NCBI GenBank assembly: GCA_900548515.1
Contig: URKU01000092.1
Coordinates: 1-7,608 of the forward strand
DNA length: 7,608 nucleotides
Direction: 5' to 3'
From: an uncultured Collinsella sp.
GTDB lineage: Bacteria; Actinomycetota; Coriobacteriia; Coriobacteriales; Coriobacteriaceae
The number at the start of each line of letters is the position of its first letter. Position 1 is the first letter of the stretch. The position numbers and the translations under genes were made by a program. The notes under the pieces were generated by a model. It searched no databases, was not told the origin of the DNA, and saw only the letters and a program-made list of their open reading frames with translations. Below, in pieces: positions 1 to 5,880 of this stretch.

Positions 1-103
1 GAGTTAGCCGGCAGGTCGGCATGTCAATCCTGGTCTAACAGAGCCTTTGATAATCATTCGGTACAAATTGATCATTTAATCCCCGTCCCAGAAAAATCAT
101 CAG
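1..103. other. Region downstream of rlmD, no gene recognised
   Basis: This stretch follows the rlmD stop codon and runs to the window edge. It holds a small inverted repeat, GCCG at 7-10 with CGGC at 17-20, but no T-tract follows on either strand, so I do not call a terminator. A plus-strand frame (bases 3-38) ends in TAA and could be the 3' end of a gene from the left, but it is too short to judge. Confidence 0.4.
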
Positions 104-1417
104 CTAGTTGCGCCTAAGGTGGACGACGGTCTCGCAGTGGAAGGTTTGTGGGAACAGATCGACTGGCGTGATCTTTACGGGGGAGAAGGTGCCTTCTTCG
201 ACAAAGCGTTTGAGATCGCGCGCCAGGGTGGCCGGGTCGCAGCTCACATAGGCGACATCGCGAGCGCTTGTGCTGGCGATGAGGTCGATGGCCTCAGGCG
301 CTAGGCCTGCACGCGGCGGGTCGACTACTAGGACATCGGCGTCCTGGTCGGGGAACTCGCGCACCGCGTCTCCGCCAATGACGTCGACGTTATCAAGCTT
401 GTTGATTTCCAGGTTACGGCGTAGATCGCGCACGGCGGGGCCGTAGGCCTCGACGGCAGCGACAAAGTCGCAGCGGCGGGCGAGCGGCAGGGTAAAGGTG
501 CCGGCACCGCAGTACAGGTCCACGGCAAGCTCGTCTTCCTGCGGATCGAGCGCCTCCATAACGAGCTCGATCAAAATCTCGGCGCCCTTGGTGTTGACTT
601 GGAAAAACGATGGGGCGGACAGGCGCATCTGGCCGTCAGCGATGTTCTCGGTCCACGAGCCCTCACCGGCGAGCATCTCCACCTTAGAGACACGGCGGGC
701 CTTCTTTTCGCCCTTGCTCATCACGCGCACGATGCTCGTGGGATGAGCGGCGTCCGCCAGCACGCGGGAGACCTGCGAGCGCGGAAAAGAGCCTGTCGGC
801 GTCCAGAGTGCGACCTCGAGTGCCTTGGTGCGGCGCGATGCGCGAATGCCCACGCGTTCGAGCCCCAAGTCATGGCTGCCGCTTAGATAGTTAAGTGCGC
901 CGACGACCGATTTGAGTGCCTTCGGGAAGCGCTTATCGAACAGCGGACACATATCGACGGTCACGATTTTGCTGGGGTCGACACCGTGCATGCCAAGGCG
1001 CACGCGACCGTTGACGACGGTCGGTTCGAGCTCGATTTTATTGCGGTAGCCCCAGTCGTCCTTGGTGTGGCAGATGGGCTGTACCAACTCATCGACCTGC
1101 TCAGGAGCGAACTTGCCGATGCGCTCGAGCGTGGAGCGCAGGTTTTGCTCCTTGGCGGCGAGCTGTGCCGTGCGTGAGAGATTGCCCCACGAGCAGCCGC
1201 CGCAGATGCCCACGAAGGGGCAGGGAGGCTGAATGCGATCGGGGCTTGGCTCCAGAATCTCGGTGGTGCGGGCGCGCATGAACGACTTGCCGTCCTGTAC
1301 GACCTCGGCCTCGACGATGTCGCCTGCCACGGCACCCTGCACAAAGACGGCCTTGCCGTTGTCGGCGTGCGCCAGCCCGTCGGCGCCGTAGGTCATCGAT
1401 TCTATAGTGAGCTTCAT
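104..1417 (-). CDS. rlmD: 23S rRNA (uracil-5-)-methyltransferase, RlmD/RumA family
   Basis: This enzyme transfers a methyl group from S-adenosylmethionine to C5 of a uracil in 23S rRNA (U1939 for RlmD, U747 for RlmC; some relatives do both). From the chosen start the protein has 437 residues. An N-terminal TRAM-like RNA-binding region covers about 1-57. Cys66, Cys72, Cys75 and Cys157 form the CX5CX2C...C pattern of the family's 4Fe-4S cluster. FFQVN is at 271-275, the SAM-binding DLYCGAGT at 300-307, DPPRAGL at 366-372, the catalytic Cys393 in SCDPATL, and a probable general base Glu429 in HCET. The frame is open to 1453, but the ATG at 1417 gives the typical family N-terminus (MKLTIESM) and has an AGG seven bases upstream. 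The ppk terminator lies only about 48 bp upstream, so the gene probably has its own promoter; a weak extended -10 (TGCTACCAT on the minus strand, 1452-1460) is a candidate. The exact target uridine cannot be told from sequence. Confidence 0.93.
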   Translation of the reverse strand: MKLTIESMTYGADGLAHADNGKAVFVQGAVAGDIVEAEVVQDGKSFMRARTTEILEPSPDRIQPPCPFVGICGGCSWGNLSRTAQLAAKEQNLRSTLERIGKFAPEQVDELVQPICHTKDDWGYRNKIELEPTVVNGRVRLGMHGVDPSKIVTVDMCPLFDKRFPKALKSVVGALNYLSGSHDLGLERVGIRASRRTKALEVALWTPTGSFPRSQVSRVLADAAHPTSIVRVMSKGEKKARRVSKVEMLAGEGSWTENIADGQMRLSAPSFFQVNTKGAEILIELVMEALDPQEDELAVDLYCGAGTFTLPLARRCDFVAAVEAYGPAVRDLRRNLEINKLDNVDVIGGDAVREFPDQDADVLVVDPPRAGLAPEAIDLIASTSARDVAYVSCDPATLARDLKRFVEEGTFSPVKITPVDLFPQTFHCETVVHLRRN

Positions 1418-1465
1418 ATTCCTGCCTGTCATTCGCGTTGTTGTTCGCACCATGGTAGCAGGGAA

Positions 1466-1507
1466 AAGCGCCCCGCATCCGAGGCTTTCCTCAAATGCGG
1501 GGCGCTT
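1466..1507 (-). terminator. Intrinsic terminator of ppk
   Basis: A perfect 13-bp stem (1466-1478 pairs with 1495-1507) flanks a 16-nt loop that contains a nested GAGG/CCTC helix. On the minus strand the stem ends in GGGGCGCTT and is followed by TTCCC, a short T-run fitting rho-independent termination. It lies 24 bp past the ppk stop codon and upstream of the rlmD start, so it should separate the two transcripts. Confidence 0.85.
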
Positions 1508-1528
1508 CTACAAACTGCTTCTACAAAC
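1504..1528. repeat. Tandem 13-bp repeat next to the ppk stop codon
   Basis: GCTTCTACAAAC occurs at 1504-1515 and again at 1517-1528, giving a 13-bp period. The first unit overlaps the outer edge of the ppk terminator stem and the second ends two bases before the stop codon of ppk. It looks like a replication-slippage duplication between gene and terminator; no function is evident. Confidence 0.8.
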
Positions 1529-1530
1529 GA

Positions 1531-3933
1531 CTATTTCGTCTTGCCGGTAATGAGCGTCTTAAGACCCAGGCCGATTAGTCCCAGGCCCATGCGCATGCGA
1601 CCGGGGCGATGGCGCTCGATGGCCTTGGTCTTGCCGGCGGGCTTATCGCGACGGGCGCTCGTCTCGGGTGCGGGCTTGGTGACCTGCGGCTCGGGCTGAG
1701 GCGCAGGTGCAGGCTCGGGCTCAATGACGGTTGCCTGGACCTCTTGGACCTTGGGTGCTACTGGCTGCGGCTCGGCCTCGGGGGCAGGTTCCGCCTCAAT
1801 GACGGGCTCGGGCGCGGCCTCGGCGTTGCGATAGGCACGCTCCAGCAGAGCTTCCTGCGAGTTGAAGGGTTTTTCACCCTCTGCACGCTCCACGGGGACC
1901 CAGGTGCCGTCGCTCGTGAGGCTGCGGGCCTTCACGTTGTCCCGCAGCTGCATGCCCATGTACTCGTGCACTAGGGCGCGGCAGGTGGGGTCGAGCACGG
2001 GGAAGGCGATCTCCACGCGGTGCTCGGTGTTGCGCGTCATCATATCGGCTGAGCTCAGGTAAATCATGTCCGAGTCCACGCCGAAAGCATAGACGCGCGC
2101 GTGCTCCAAAAAGCGTCCGACGATGGAGCGGACATGCACGTTCTCGGTCTTGCCCGGAACACCGGGCTTGAGGCACGAGATGCCGCGGATGATCATGTCT
2201 ACGCGCACGCCGGCACACGATGCCTCGGCGATCTTGTCGATAACCTCGCGGTCGGTCAGTGAGTTGAGCTTAAAGAACACGCGGGCGGGCTCGCCGGCAA
2301 GGGCGCGCTGGATCTCGCGGTCAAGCCCGCGCATGATGAGCGGTTTCAGTCCGACGGGCGCCACACCCAGGAAGCGGTAGTCGCCGCGCAGGTTGCCCAG
2401 CGACAGATTGCGGAAGAACAGGTTGGCGTCTTCTCCGATGCCGGGATGGGCGGTCATGAGCATAAAGTCGCTGTAGAGTTTGGCCGTCTTCTCGTTAAAG
2501 TTGCCGGTGCCCAAAAGCGTGAGGCGGGTGAGCGCCATGCCCTCGCGATAGGTGAGCTGGCAGATCTTGGAGTGGCACTTAAAGCCTTCGGAGCCGTAGA
2601 TGACGGTGCAGCCTGCCTCTTCCAGACGCTCGGCCCACTCGATGTTGTTCTGCTCGTCAAAGCGGGCGCGGAGCTCCATGAGCACCGTGACCTCTTTGCC
2701 GTTCTCGGCGGCATCGATCAGCGACTCGCATAGGCGGCTCTGCTTGGCCACGCGGTAGAGCGTGATGCGCAACGAGATGCACTCGGGATCGTAGGCTGCC
2801 TCGTGTACCAGATCCAGGAACGGATTCATGGCCTCGTAAGGGTAGAAGAGCAGCTTGTCGTGCTGCAGCACCTGCTCGCGGATGGAGCGGGTCATGTCGA
2901 TGGTGGGGTTGGGCTGTGGCTTAAACGGCGTAAAGAGGAGCTCGTTGCGCAGGTGCTCGGGAATCTTGCCCTCAATGCCAAAGACGTAGCCCAGGTTGAG
3001 CGGGATATCGCAGGTAAAGACAGAGCGGCGCGAAAGCTCGAGCGCCTTGCGGATAGTCTTGAGCGTCGCCTTCTCGAGCGACCCCGAGACCGCGAGCGCT
3101 ACCGGCTGCAGGCGCAGGCGCTTCTTGAGAATGCGCTTCATGTGCTGGCGGTAGTCCTCTTCCTCTTCGACGCCCTCGCCGTCCGGATCGATGTCGGCGT
3201 TGCGGGTGACGCGGATCAGCGCACGATCCAGCGGCTTATAGGAGCCAAAGCAGCTGTCCAGGCAGGCGAGGATGACGTCCTCGAGCAAGATGTAGGAGTA
3301 GGTGCCGGTGGGCGAGGGGATCTCGACCACGCGGTTCATCGAGGCGGGAATCTCGATAAGGCCCAGTAGGCTCTCCTCGTCGGTGGCGCTGTCCAGACCA
3401 CAGGCCAGATAGAGCGCGCCGTTGCGCAGGTTGGGGAAGGGGTGGCGAGGATCGATGACCAGCGGCGAGATGACCGGCGACACGTAGGCCTGGAAGTAGC
3501 GGGTTACAAAGGTGCGCTCCTCGGGCGTAAGCGAATCGATGCGGGCGCGGTGAACGCCCAAGGTGTCGAGCTTGCCCTCGATGCTCTTAAAGATGGACTC
3601 CCAACGGGTAAGGAGCCCGGGCATTTCGGCCATGACAGCATCGACCTGTTCGGAGGCGGTCATATTGCTCTTGTTGTCGACAGGTTGTTTTTTGAGCTCC
3701 GCCAGATCGGACAGGCCGCCCACGCGCACCATAAGGAACTCGTCGAGGTTGGACTCGAAGATCGAGACGAACTTTAGTCGCTCGAATAACGGAACGGTTT
3801 CGTCGAAGGCTTCGTCGAGCACGCGGTTGTCAAAGCGTAGCCAGCTGAGCTCTCGGTTTTGCGTGTATGAGAAGTCGCGCGGCGGTTTGCGCAGCTTTGC
3901 GGCGGCTTGCTTCTTTTCGATTTTGCTCGGCAT
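1531..3933 (-). CDS. ppk: Polyphosphate kinase 1 with extended C-terminal tail
   Basis: Ppk1 reversibly polymerises the gamma-phosphate of ATP into inorganic polyphosphate through a phosphohistidine intermediate. From the chosen start it has 800 residues against 688 in E. coli. The N-domain hallmarks NRELSWLRFDNRVL (26-39) and FESNLDEF (59-66) are present, followed by the head domain and the two phospholipase-D-like catalytic domains. The autophosphorylated histidine (E. coli His435) is His454 here, in FKCHSK. GTGNFNEKTA follows, but the E. coli His454 position just before it is Leu473. The E. coli His592 counterpart is His611 in FLEH, and LSSADMMTRN is at 626-635. After about residue 703 comes an extra tail of about 98 residues: Pro/Glu/Ala-rich, then basic, ending in a Gly/Leu-rich segment. 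The frame is open to a GTG at 3978, but a likely promoter overlaps that part. ATG 3933 has GGA nine bases upstream; ATG 3939 is the alternative. Cytosolic or membrane-associated. Confidence 0.96.
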   Translation of the reverse strand: MPSKIEKKQAAAKLRKPPRDFSYTQNRELSWLRFDNRVLDEAFDETVPLFERLKFVSIFESNLDEFLMVRVGGLSDLAELKKQPVDNKSNMTASEQVDAVMAEMPGLLTRWESIFKSIEGKLDTLGVHRARIDSLTPEERTFVTRYFQAYVSPVISPLVIDPRHPFPNLRNGALYLACGLDSATDEESLLGLIEIPASMNRVVEIPSPTGTYSYILLEDVILACLDSCFGSYKPLDRALIRVTRNADIDPDGEGVEEEEDYRQHMKRILKKRLRLQPVALAVSGSLEKATLKTIRKALELSRRSVFTCDIPLNLGYVFGIEGKIPEHLRNELLFTPFKPQPNPTIDMTRSIREQVLQHDKLLFYPYEAMNPFLDLVHEAAYDPECISLRITLYRVAKQSRLCESLIDAAENGKEVTVLMELRARFDEQNNIEWAERLEEAGCTVIYGSEGFKCHSKICQLTYREGMALTRLTLLGTGNFNEKTAKLYSDFMLMTAHPGIGEDANLFFRNLSLGNLRGDYRFLGVAPVGLKPLIMRGLDREIQRALAGEPARVFFKLNSLTDREVIDKIAEASCAGVRVDMIIRGISCLKPGVPGKTENVHVRSIVGRFLEHARVYAFGVDSDMIYLSSADMMTRNTEHRVEIAFPVLDPTCRALVHEYMGMQLRDNVKARSLTSDGTWVPVERAEGEKPFNSQEALLERAYRNAEAAPEPVIEAEPAPEAEPQPVAPKVQEVQATVIEPEPAPAPQPEPQVTKPAPETSARRDKPAGKTKAIERHRPGRMRMGLGLIGLGLKTLITGKTK

Positions 3934-3950
3934 ATGCATCTGTCCGTTCA

Positions 3951-3965
3951 GTCCCCACAGGGGAC
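3951..3965. repeat. Perfect inverted repeat at the predicted ppk transcription start
   Basis: GTCCCC-ACA-GGGGAC is a perfect 6-bp inverted repeat with a 3-base centre, 18 bp upstream of the chosen ppk start. It overlaps the predicted start of transcription. It could be an operator or a 5'-end mRNA hairpin. If translation instead began at the GTG at 3978, it would be coding. Confidence 0.6.
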
Positions 3966-3968
3966 GGT

Positions 3969-3996
3969 AGCCTAACACTATTCACTATTGTCTCAA
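3969..3996 (-). promoter_or_regulatory. Candidate ppk promoter
   Basis: On the minus strand, a -35 TTGAGA (3991-3996, 5 of 6 matches to TTGACA) is separated by 16 bp from TAGGCT (3969-3974), which is preceded by TG at the extended -10 position. Transcription would start near 3962, leaving a leader of roughly 30 nt before the ATG at 3933. This supports rejecting the upstream GTG as the ppk start. Confidence 0.45.
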
Positions 3997-4027
3997 TTTA
4001 GTCGACCTGTGGCACGGACGTATCGCG

Positions 4028-4037
4028 TGAACGGTAT
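4028..4037 (-). promoter_or_regulatory. Distal ACCGTTC-type site (TGAACGGTAT)
   Basis: The plus strand reads TGAACGGTAT, the reverse complement of the ATACCGTTCA site at 4340-4349. The 12-mer GTGAACGGTATC recurs in front of the second arcA at 7172-7183. Read toward ppk, the site is centred about 70 bp upstream of the predicted ppk transcription start, so it could act on ppk, on arcA, or on both. The regulator is unknown. Confidence 0.45.
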
Positions 4038-4128
4038 CTTTACCTACTTCTTACGCTGCCAAGGCATGCAACTAACTGCCCAACTCGTTTAGAAACAATC
4101 TATATCCATACTCAATTGGTGAGGATGT

Positions 4129-4168
4129 ATGAATAAGAATGATTGCGAGCTGAATATAATCGAATCCA
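4129..4168 (+). promoter_or_regulatory. Tandem TGAATA repeats, ARG-box-like
   Basis: TGAATA begins at 4130 and again at 4151, exactly 21 bp apart, which is the spacing of paired 18-bp ARG boxes separated by 3 bp. The first, ATGAATAAGAATG, resembles the left part of the Bacillus AhrC consensus; the right halves match poorly. The same pair with the same spacing occurs upstream of the second arcA (7219 and 7240) at nearly the same distance from the start codon. An ArgR-type regulator is a plausible inference, but AT-rich DNA makes chance matches common. Confidence 0.35.
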
Positions 4169-4339
4169 AATTGAATCATGAACAAACGACATATATATGC
4201 AGAAAACCGTTTTAGCTATGCAATTCCTAAACATGAAAATACTTGTGCAATCTAGCTTAATTCCTTAGAAAAAAGAACATTTACCTTTGAAAACCTGCTT
4301 TAGAGAACCGAAGTGCATCATGGGGGAATCATATGCGAT

Positions 4340-4370
4340 ATACCGTTCATCGCACTTTGTTGACCGTTCG
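4340..4370 (+). promoter_or_regulatory. Direct-repeat operator upstream of arcA
   Basis: ATACCGTTCA (4340-4349) and TGACCGTTCG (4361-4370) place ACCGTTC twice in the same orientation with starts exactly 21 bp apart, two helical turns. The second site starts 40 bp before the TATAAC -10. The second arcA has the same pair with the same 21- and 40-bp spacings. Position near -70 and -49 ahead of a weak -35 suggests an activator binding site. I cannot name the protein. Confidence 0.6.
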
Positions 4371-4379
4371 GGGGCGAGG

Positions 4380-4408
4380 TGGAATTGCGGGTGGAATTTG
4401 GATATAAC
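4380..4408 (+). promoter_or_regulatory. arcA promoter
   Basis: TATAAC (4403-4408) lies in the block TTTGGATATAA, which is shared exactly with the second arcA copy. Seventeen bp upstream is TGGAAT (4380-4385), a poor -35 that is likewise conserved (TGGAAG in the other copy). A good -10 with a poor -35 behind an operator fits activator dependence. Transcription would begin near 4415, giving a leader of about 75 nt. Confidence 0.6.
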
Positions 4409-4424
4409 TAGTGCTGTCAGCAAG

Positions 4425-4449
4425 CAGCGTCCGCTATGGAAGGGCGCTG
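4425..4449 (+). other. arcA leader hairpin 1
   Basis: CAGCGTCC (4425-4432) pairs with GGGCGCTG (4442-4449) in an 8-bp stem with one G-U pair and a 9-nt loop. The second arcA leader has a hairpin at the same place (7513-7531) with a different stem sequence that still pairs, supporting a real RNA structure. The role could be mRNA stabilisation or translational control. Confidence 0.55.
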
Positions 4450-4457
4450 AGAGATTC

Positions 4458-4469
4458 GGCCGAAAGGCC
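4458..4469 (+). other. arcA leader hairpin 2 next to the ribosome site
   Basis: GGCC-GAAA-GGCC forms a 4-bp stem closed by a GAAA (GNRA) tetraloop, 12 bases before AGGAGG. The second copy has GGCCCT-GACA-AGGGCC here, so pairing is kept while stem and loop differ. The 3' arm GGCC could also pair with the GGCC at 4486-4489 that overlaps the Shine-Dalgarno, giving a possible alternative fold that hides the start site. Confidence 0.55.
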
Positions 4470-4520
4470 CGAAAGAAAGGTAGGAGGCCATGACGAAAGG
4501 TCTGCACGTGCCTTCCGAGA
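4466..4520 (+). repeat. 55-bp direct repeat, copy 1
   Basis: These 55 bases are identical to 7554-7608 at the window edge, covering the ribosome-binding region and the first ten codons of arcA. The repeat probably continues beyond the window. Its period is 3088 bp and spans arcA plus the aminotransferase gene. Confidence 0.97.
4476..4487 (+). promoter_or_regulatory. Unusual double ribosome-binding site of arcA
   Basis: AGGAGG (4482-4487) is a perfect Shine-Dalgarno but sits only 2 bases before the ATG at 4490, closer than the usual 5-9. AAAGG at 4476-4480 has a 9-base spacer and may be the working site. The arrangement is identical in front of the second arcA, so it is unlikely to be accidental. 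Confidence 0.6.
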
Positions 4521-5731
4521 TCGGCAAGCTCAGGAAGGTCTGCCTGCACCGTCCCGGCGACGAGCTCCTCAACCTGCCGCCCGACGAGCTCGAGCGACTC
4601 CTGTTCGACGACGTCCCGTTCCTGGAGGTCGCGCAGCAGGAGCACGACACCTTCGCCCAGATCCTGAGGGACCAGGGCGTGGAGGTCCTCTATCTCGAGA
4701 ACCTCGTCGCCGAGGTGTTCGACCAGGTCCCCGGCGCCCGCGCCGAGTTCACCGACCAGTACATCGCCGAGGCCGGCATCCGCGGCCAGCACATGCCGCA
4801 GATCGTCCGCGAGAAGCTGGACTCCATCGAGGACAACCTCGAGTTCGTCAAGAAGACCATGGCCGGCATGACCAAGTCCGAGATCGACATGCCCCTCACG
4901 GCGTCCACGACCCTCGACTCCCTGGTCAACTCCGAGTCCGAGTCCGACCTGATCATCGACCCGATGCCCAACCTCTACTTCACCCGCGACCCGTTCGCGG
5001 TCGTCGGCGAGGGCGTCAACCTCAACCGCATGTACTCGGTCACCCGCAACCGCGAGACCCTGTACGGCAAGTACGTCTTCAAGTACCACCCCGACTACAA
5101 GGACGTCTCGCTGTACTTCCGCCGCGACTGCCAGTTCCACACCGAGGGCGGCGACGTGCTGAACATCAACGAGAAGACCCTCGCCGTCGGCATCTCCCAG
5201 CGCACCCAGGCCGCCGCGATCGACGTCATGGCCCAGAACATCTTCTGGAACTCCGACTCCAAGGTCGAGCGCATCCTGGCCTTCGATATCCCGGTCTCGC
5301 GCGCCTTCATGCACCTCGACACGGTCTTCACCCAGATCGACGTCGATAAGTTCACGATCCACCCCGCCATCATGGGCACCCTGCGCGTCTACGAGCTGAC
5401 CGCCGGCAAGAACCCGGGCGACGTGAACATCCGCCTGATCGAGGACACCCTCGAGCACGTCCTGGAGGACGCCACCGGCGTCGACCAGGTCAAGCTGATC
5501 CCCTGCGGCGGCGGCGACCCGATCGCGGCCTCCCGCGAGCAGTGGAACGACGGCTCCAACACCCTGTGCGTCGAGCCCGGCAAGATCTGCGTCTACGCCC
5601 GCAACACCGTCACCAACGACGTGCTGTACAAGGAGGGCCTGGACCTTCTCGTCGTGCCCTCCGCCGAGCTCTCCCGCGGCCGCGGCGGCCCGCGCTGCAT
5701 GAGCATGCCCTTCTGGCGCGAGGACCTCTAG
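4490..5731 (+). CDS. arcA: Arginine deiminase
   Basis: ArcA hydrolyses L-arginine to L-citrulline and ammonia, the first step of the arginine deiminase pathway that yields ATP through carbamoyl phosphate and protects against acid. The 413 residues match the usual length (about 410-420). The guanidino-modifying-enzyme active site is complete: Asp167 (FTRDPF), His217/Glu219/Asp222 (HTEGGD), His275 and Asp277 (MHLD), and the nucleophile Cys403 (GGPRCMSMP). They correspond to Asp166, Glu224, His278, Asp280 and Cys406 of the Pseudomonas enzyme. The start at 4490 follows AGGAGG and gives the family N-terminus. Almost every codon after the first few dozen ends in C or G, a stronger bias than in the flanking genes, which suggests very high expression. 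A second arcA begins 3088 bp downstream with the same first ten codons. The arcB and arcC genes of the pathway are not in the window. Cytoplasmic. Confidence 0.98.
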   Translation: MTKGLHVPSEIGKLRKVCLHRPGDELLNLPPDELERLLFDDVPFLEVAQQEHDTFAQILRDQGVEVLYLENLVAEVFDQVPGARAEFTDQYIAEAGIRGQHMPQIVREKLDSIEDNLEFVKKTMAGMTKSEIDMPLTASTTLDSLVNSESESDLIIDPMPNLYFTRDPFAVVGEGVNLNRMYSVTRNRETLYGKYVFKYHPDYKDVSLYFRRDCQFHTEGGDVLNINEKTLAVGISQRTQAAAIDVMAQNIFWNSDSKVERILAFDIPVSRAFMHLDTVFTQIDVDKFTIHPAIMGTLRVYELTAGKNPGDVNIRLIEDTLEHVLEDATGVDQVKLIPCGGGDPIAASREQWNDGSNTLCVEPGKICVYARNTVTNDVLYKEGLDLLVVPSAELSRGRGGPRCMSMPFWREDL

Positions 5732-5746
5732 GGTCTTCAAGGACCC
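5731..5746 (+). repeat. Small hairpin at the arcA stop codon
   Basis: GGGTC (5731-5735) pairs with GACCC (5742-5746) around a 6-nt loop, starting on the last base of the stop codon. It is too short and lacks the T-tract for a terminator. It may help protect the 3' end of the arcA message. Confidence 0.35.
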
Positions 5747-5764
5747 GTACAGGTCTTGATACAT

Positions 5765-5786
5765 ACATCTAGCTGCCATTAGATGT
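5765..5786 (+). repeat. Inverted repeat between arcA and the aminotransferase gene
   Basis: ACATCTA (5765-5771) pairs perfectly with TAGATGT (5780-5786) around an 8-base loop. It sits 5 bases before the larger GC-rich hairpin at 5792-5825. It could be part of the 3' structure of the arcA message or a protein-binding palindrome. Confidence 0.4.
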
Positions 5787-5791
5787 CTCCC

Positions 5792-5825
5792 ATTGGGGCG
5801 GTGCGGGTTTTCGCGCCGCCCCAAT
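5792..5825 (+). terminator. GC-rich hairpin after arcA, possible leaky terminator
   Basis: The 14-bp arms 5792-5805 and 5812-5825 pair with a single G-U and a 6-nt loop (GGTTTT). The sequence after the stem is CTCGTATG, with no T-tract, so it is not a standard intrinsic terminator. It may be rho-assisted, leaky, or a block to 3' exonucleases that sets arcA mRNA above that of the downstream gene. No clear separate promoter is visible between it and the next gene. Confidence 0.5.
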
Positions 5826-5867
5826 CTCGTATGAGGAACGTCAACACGGTTGGATGACTGCTTTTGC

Positions 5868-5873
5868 AAGGAG
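5868..5873 (+). promoter_or_regulatory. Ribosome-binding site that fixes the aminotransferase start
   Basis: AAGGAG sits 7 bases before the ATG at 5881. The in-frame ATG at 5854 has no comparable site, so 5881 is the likely start. Confidence 0.85.
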
Positions 5874-5880
5874 CTTGGCC

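Larger units (their letters stand above)
3979..4489. other. Divergent ppk-arcA intergenic region
   Basis: This 511-bp region separates the divergent ppk and arcA genes. It holds the ppk promoter, a distal TGAACGGTAT element, an AT-rich middle (about 4080-4330) with TGAATA repeats, and then the arcA operator pair, promoter and structured leader, each listed separately. I see no convincing gene in it. The AT-rich middle contrasts sharply with the GC-rich flanking genes. Confidence 0.7.

Noticed and set aside
1418..1453. Upstream starts for rlmD at 1453 and 1432
   Set aside because: Neither has a ribosome site, and the added residues are not typical of the family N-terminus; ATG 1417 fits better.
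3792..3798. A further GAACGGT match inside ppk
   Set aside because: It is within conserved coding sequence without a partner at 21 bp, and about one chance match per window is expected.
4206..4212. ACCGTTT in the AT-rich part of the ppk-arcA region
   Set aside because: It is a single near-match with no partner at 21 bp and no counterpart at the same place upstream of the second arcA.
4129..4215. A 28-codon ORF (starts MNKNDCELN) with GGTGAGG upstream, and a 14-codon ORF at 7218-7262 at the matching position before the second arcA
   Set aside because: The two peptides share only scattered residues and differ in length, the second has no ribosome site, and such ORFs are expected by chance in AT-rich DNA. 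The shared bases are better explained by the TGAATA repeats.
4265..5869. A 534-codon open frame on the minus strand opposite arcA
   Set aside because: It mirrors the extreme GC-ending codon bias of arcA, its protein is a low-complexity Val/Asp/Gly/Leu string, and the plus-strand gene has a full active site, promoter and ribosome site.
5854..5880. An upstream ATG for the aminotransferase gene
   Set aside because: It lacks a Shine-Dalgarno sequence, whereas AAGGAG sits 7 bases before the ATG at 5881.
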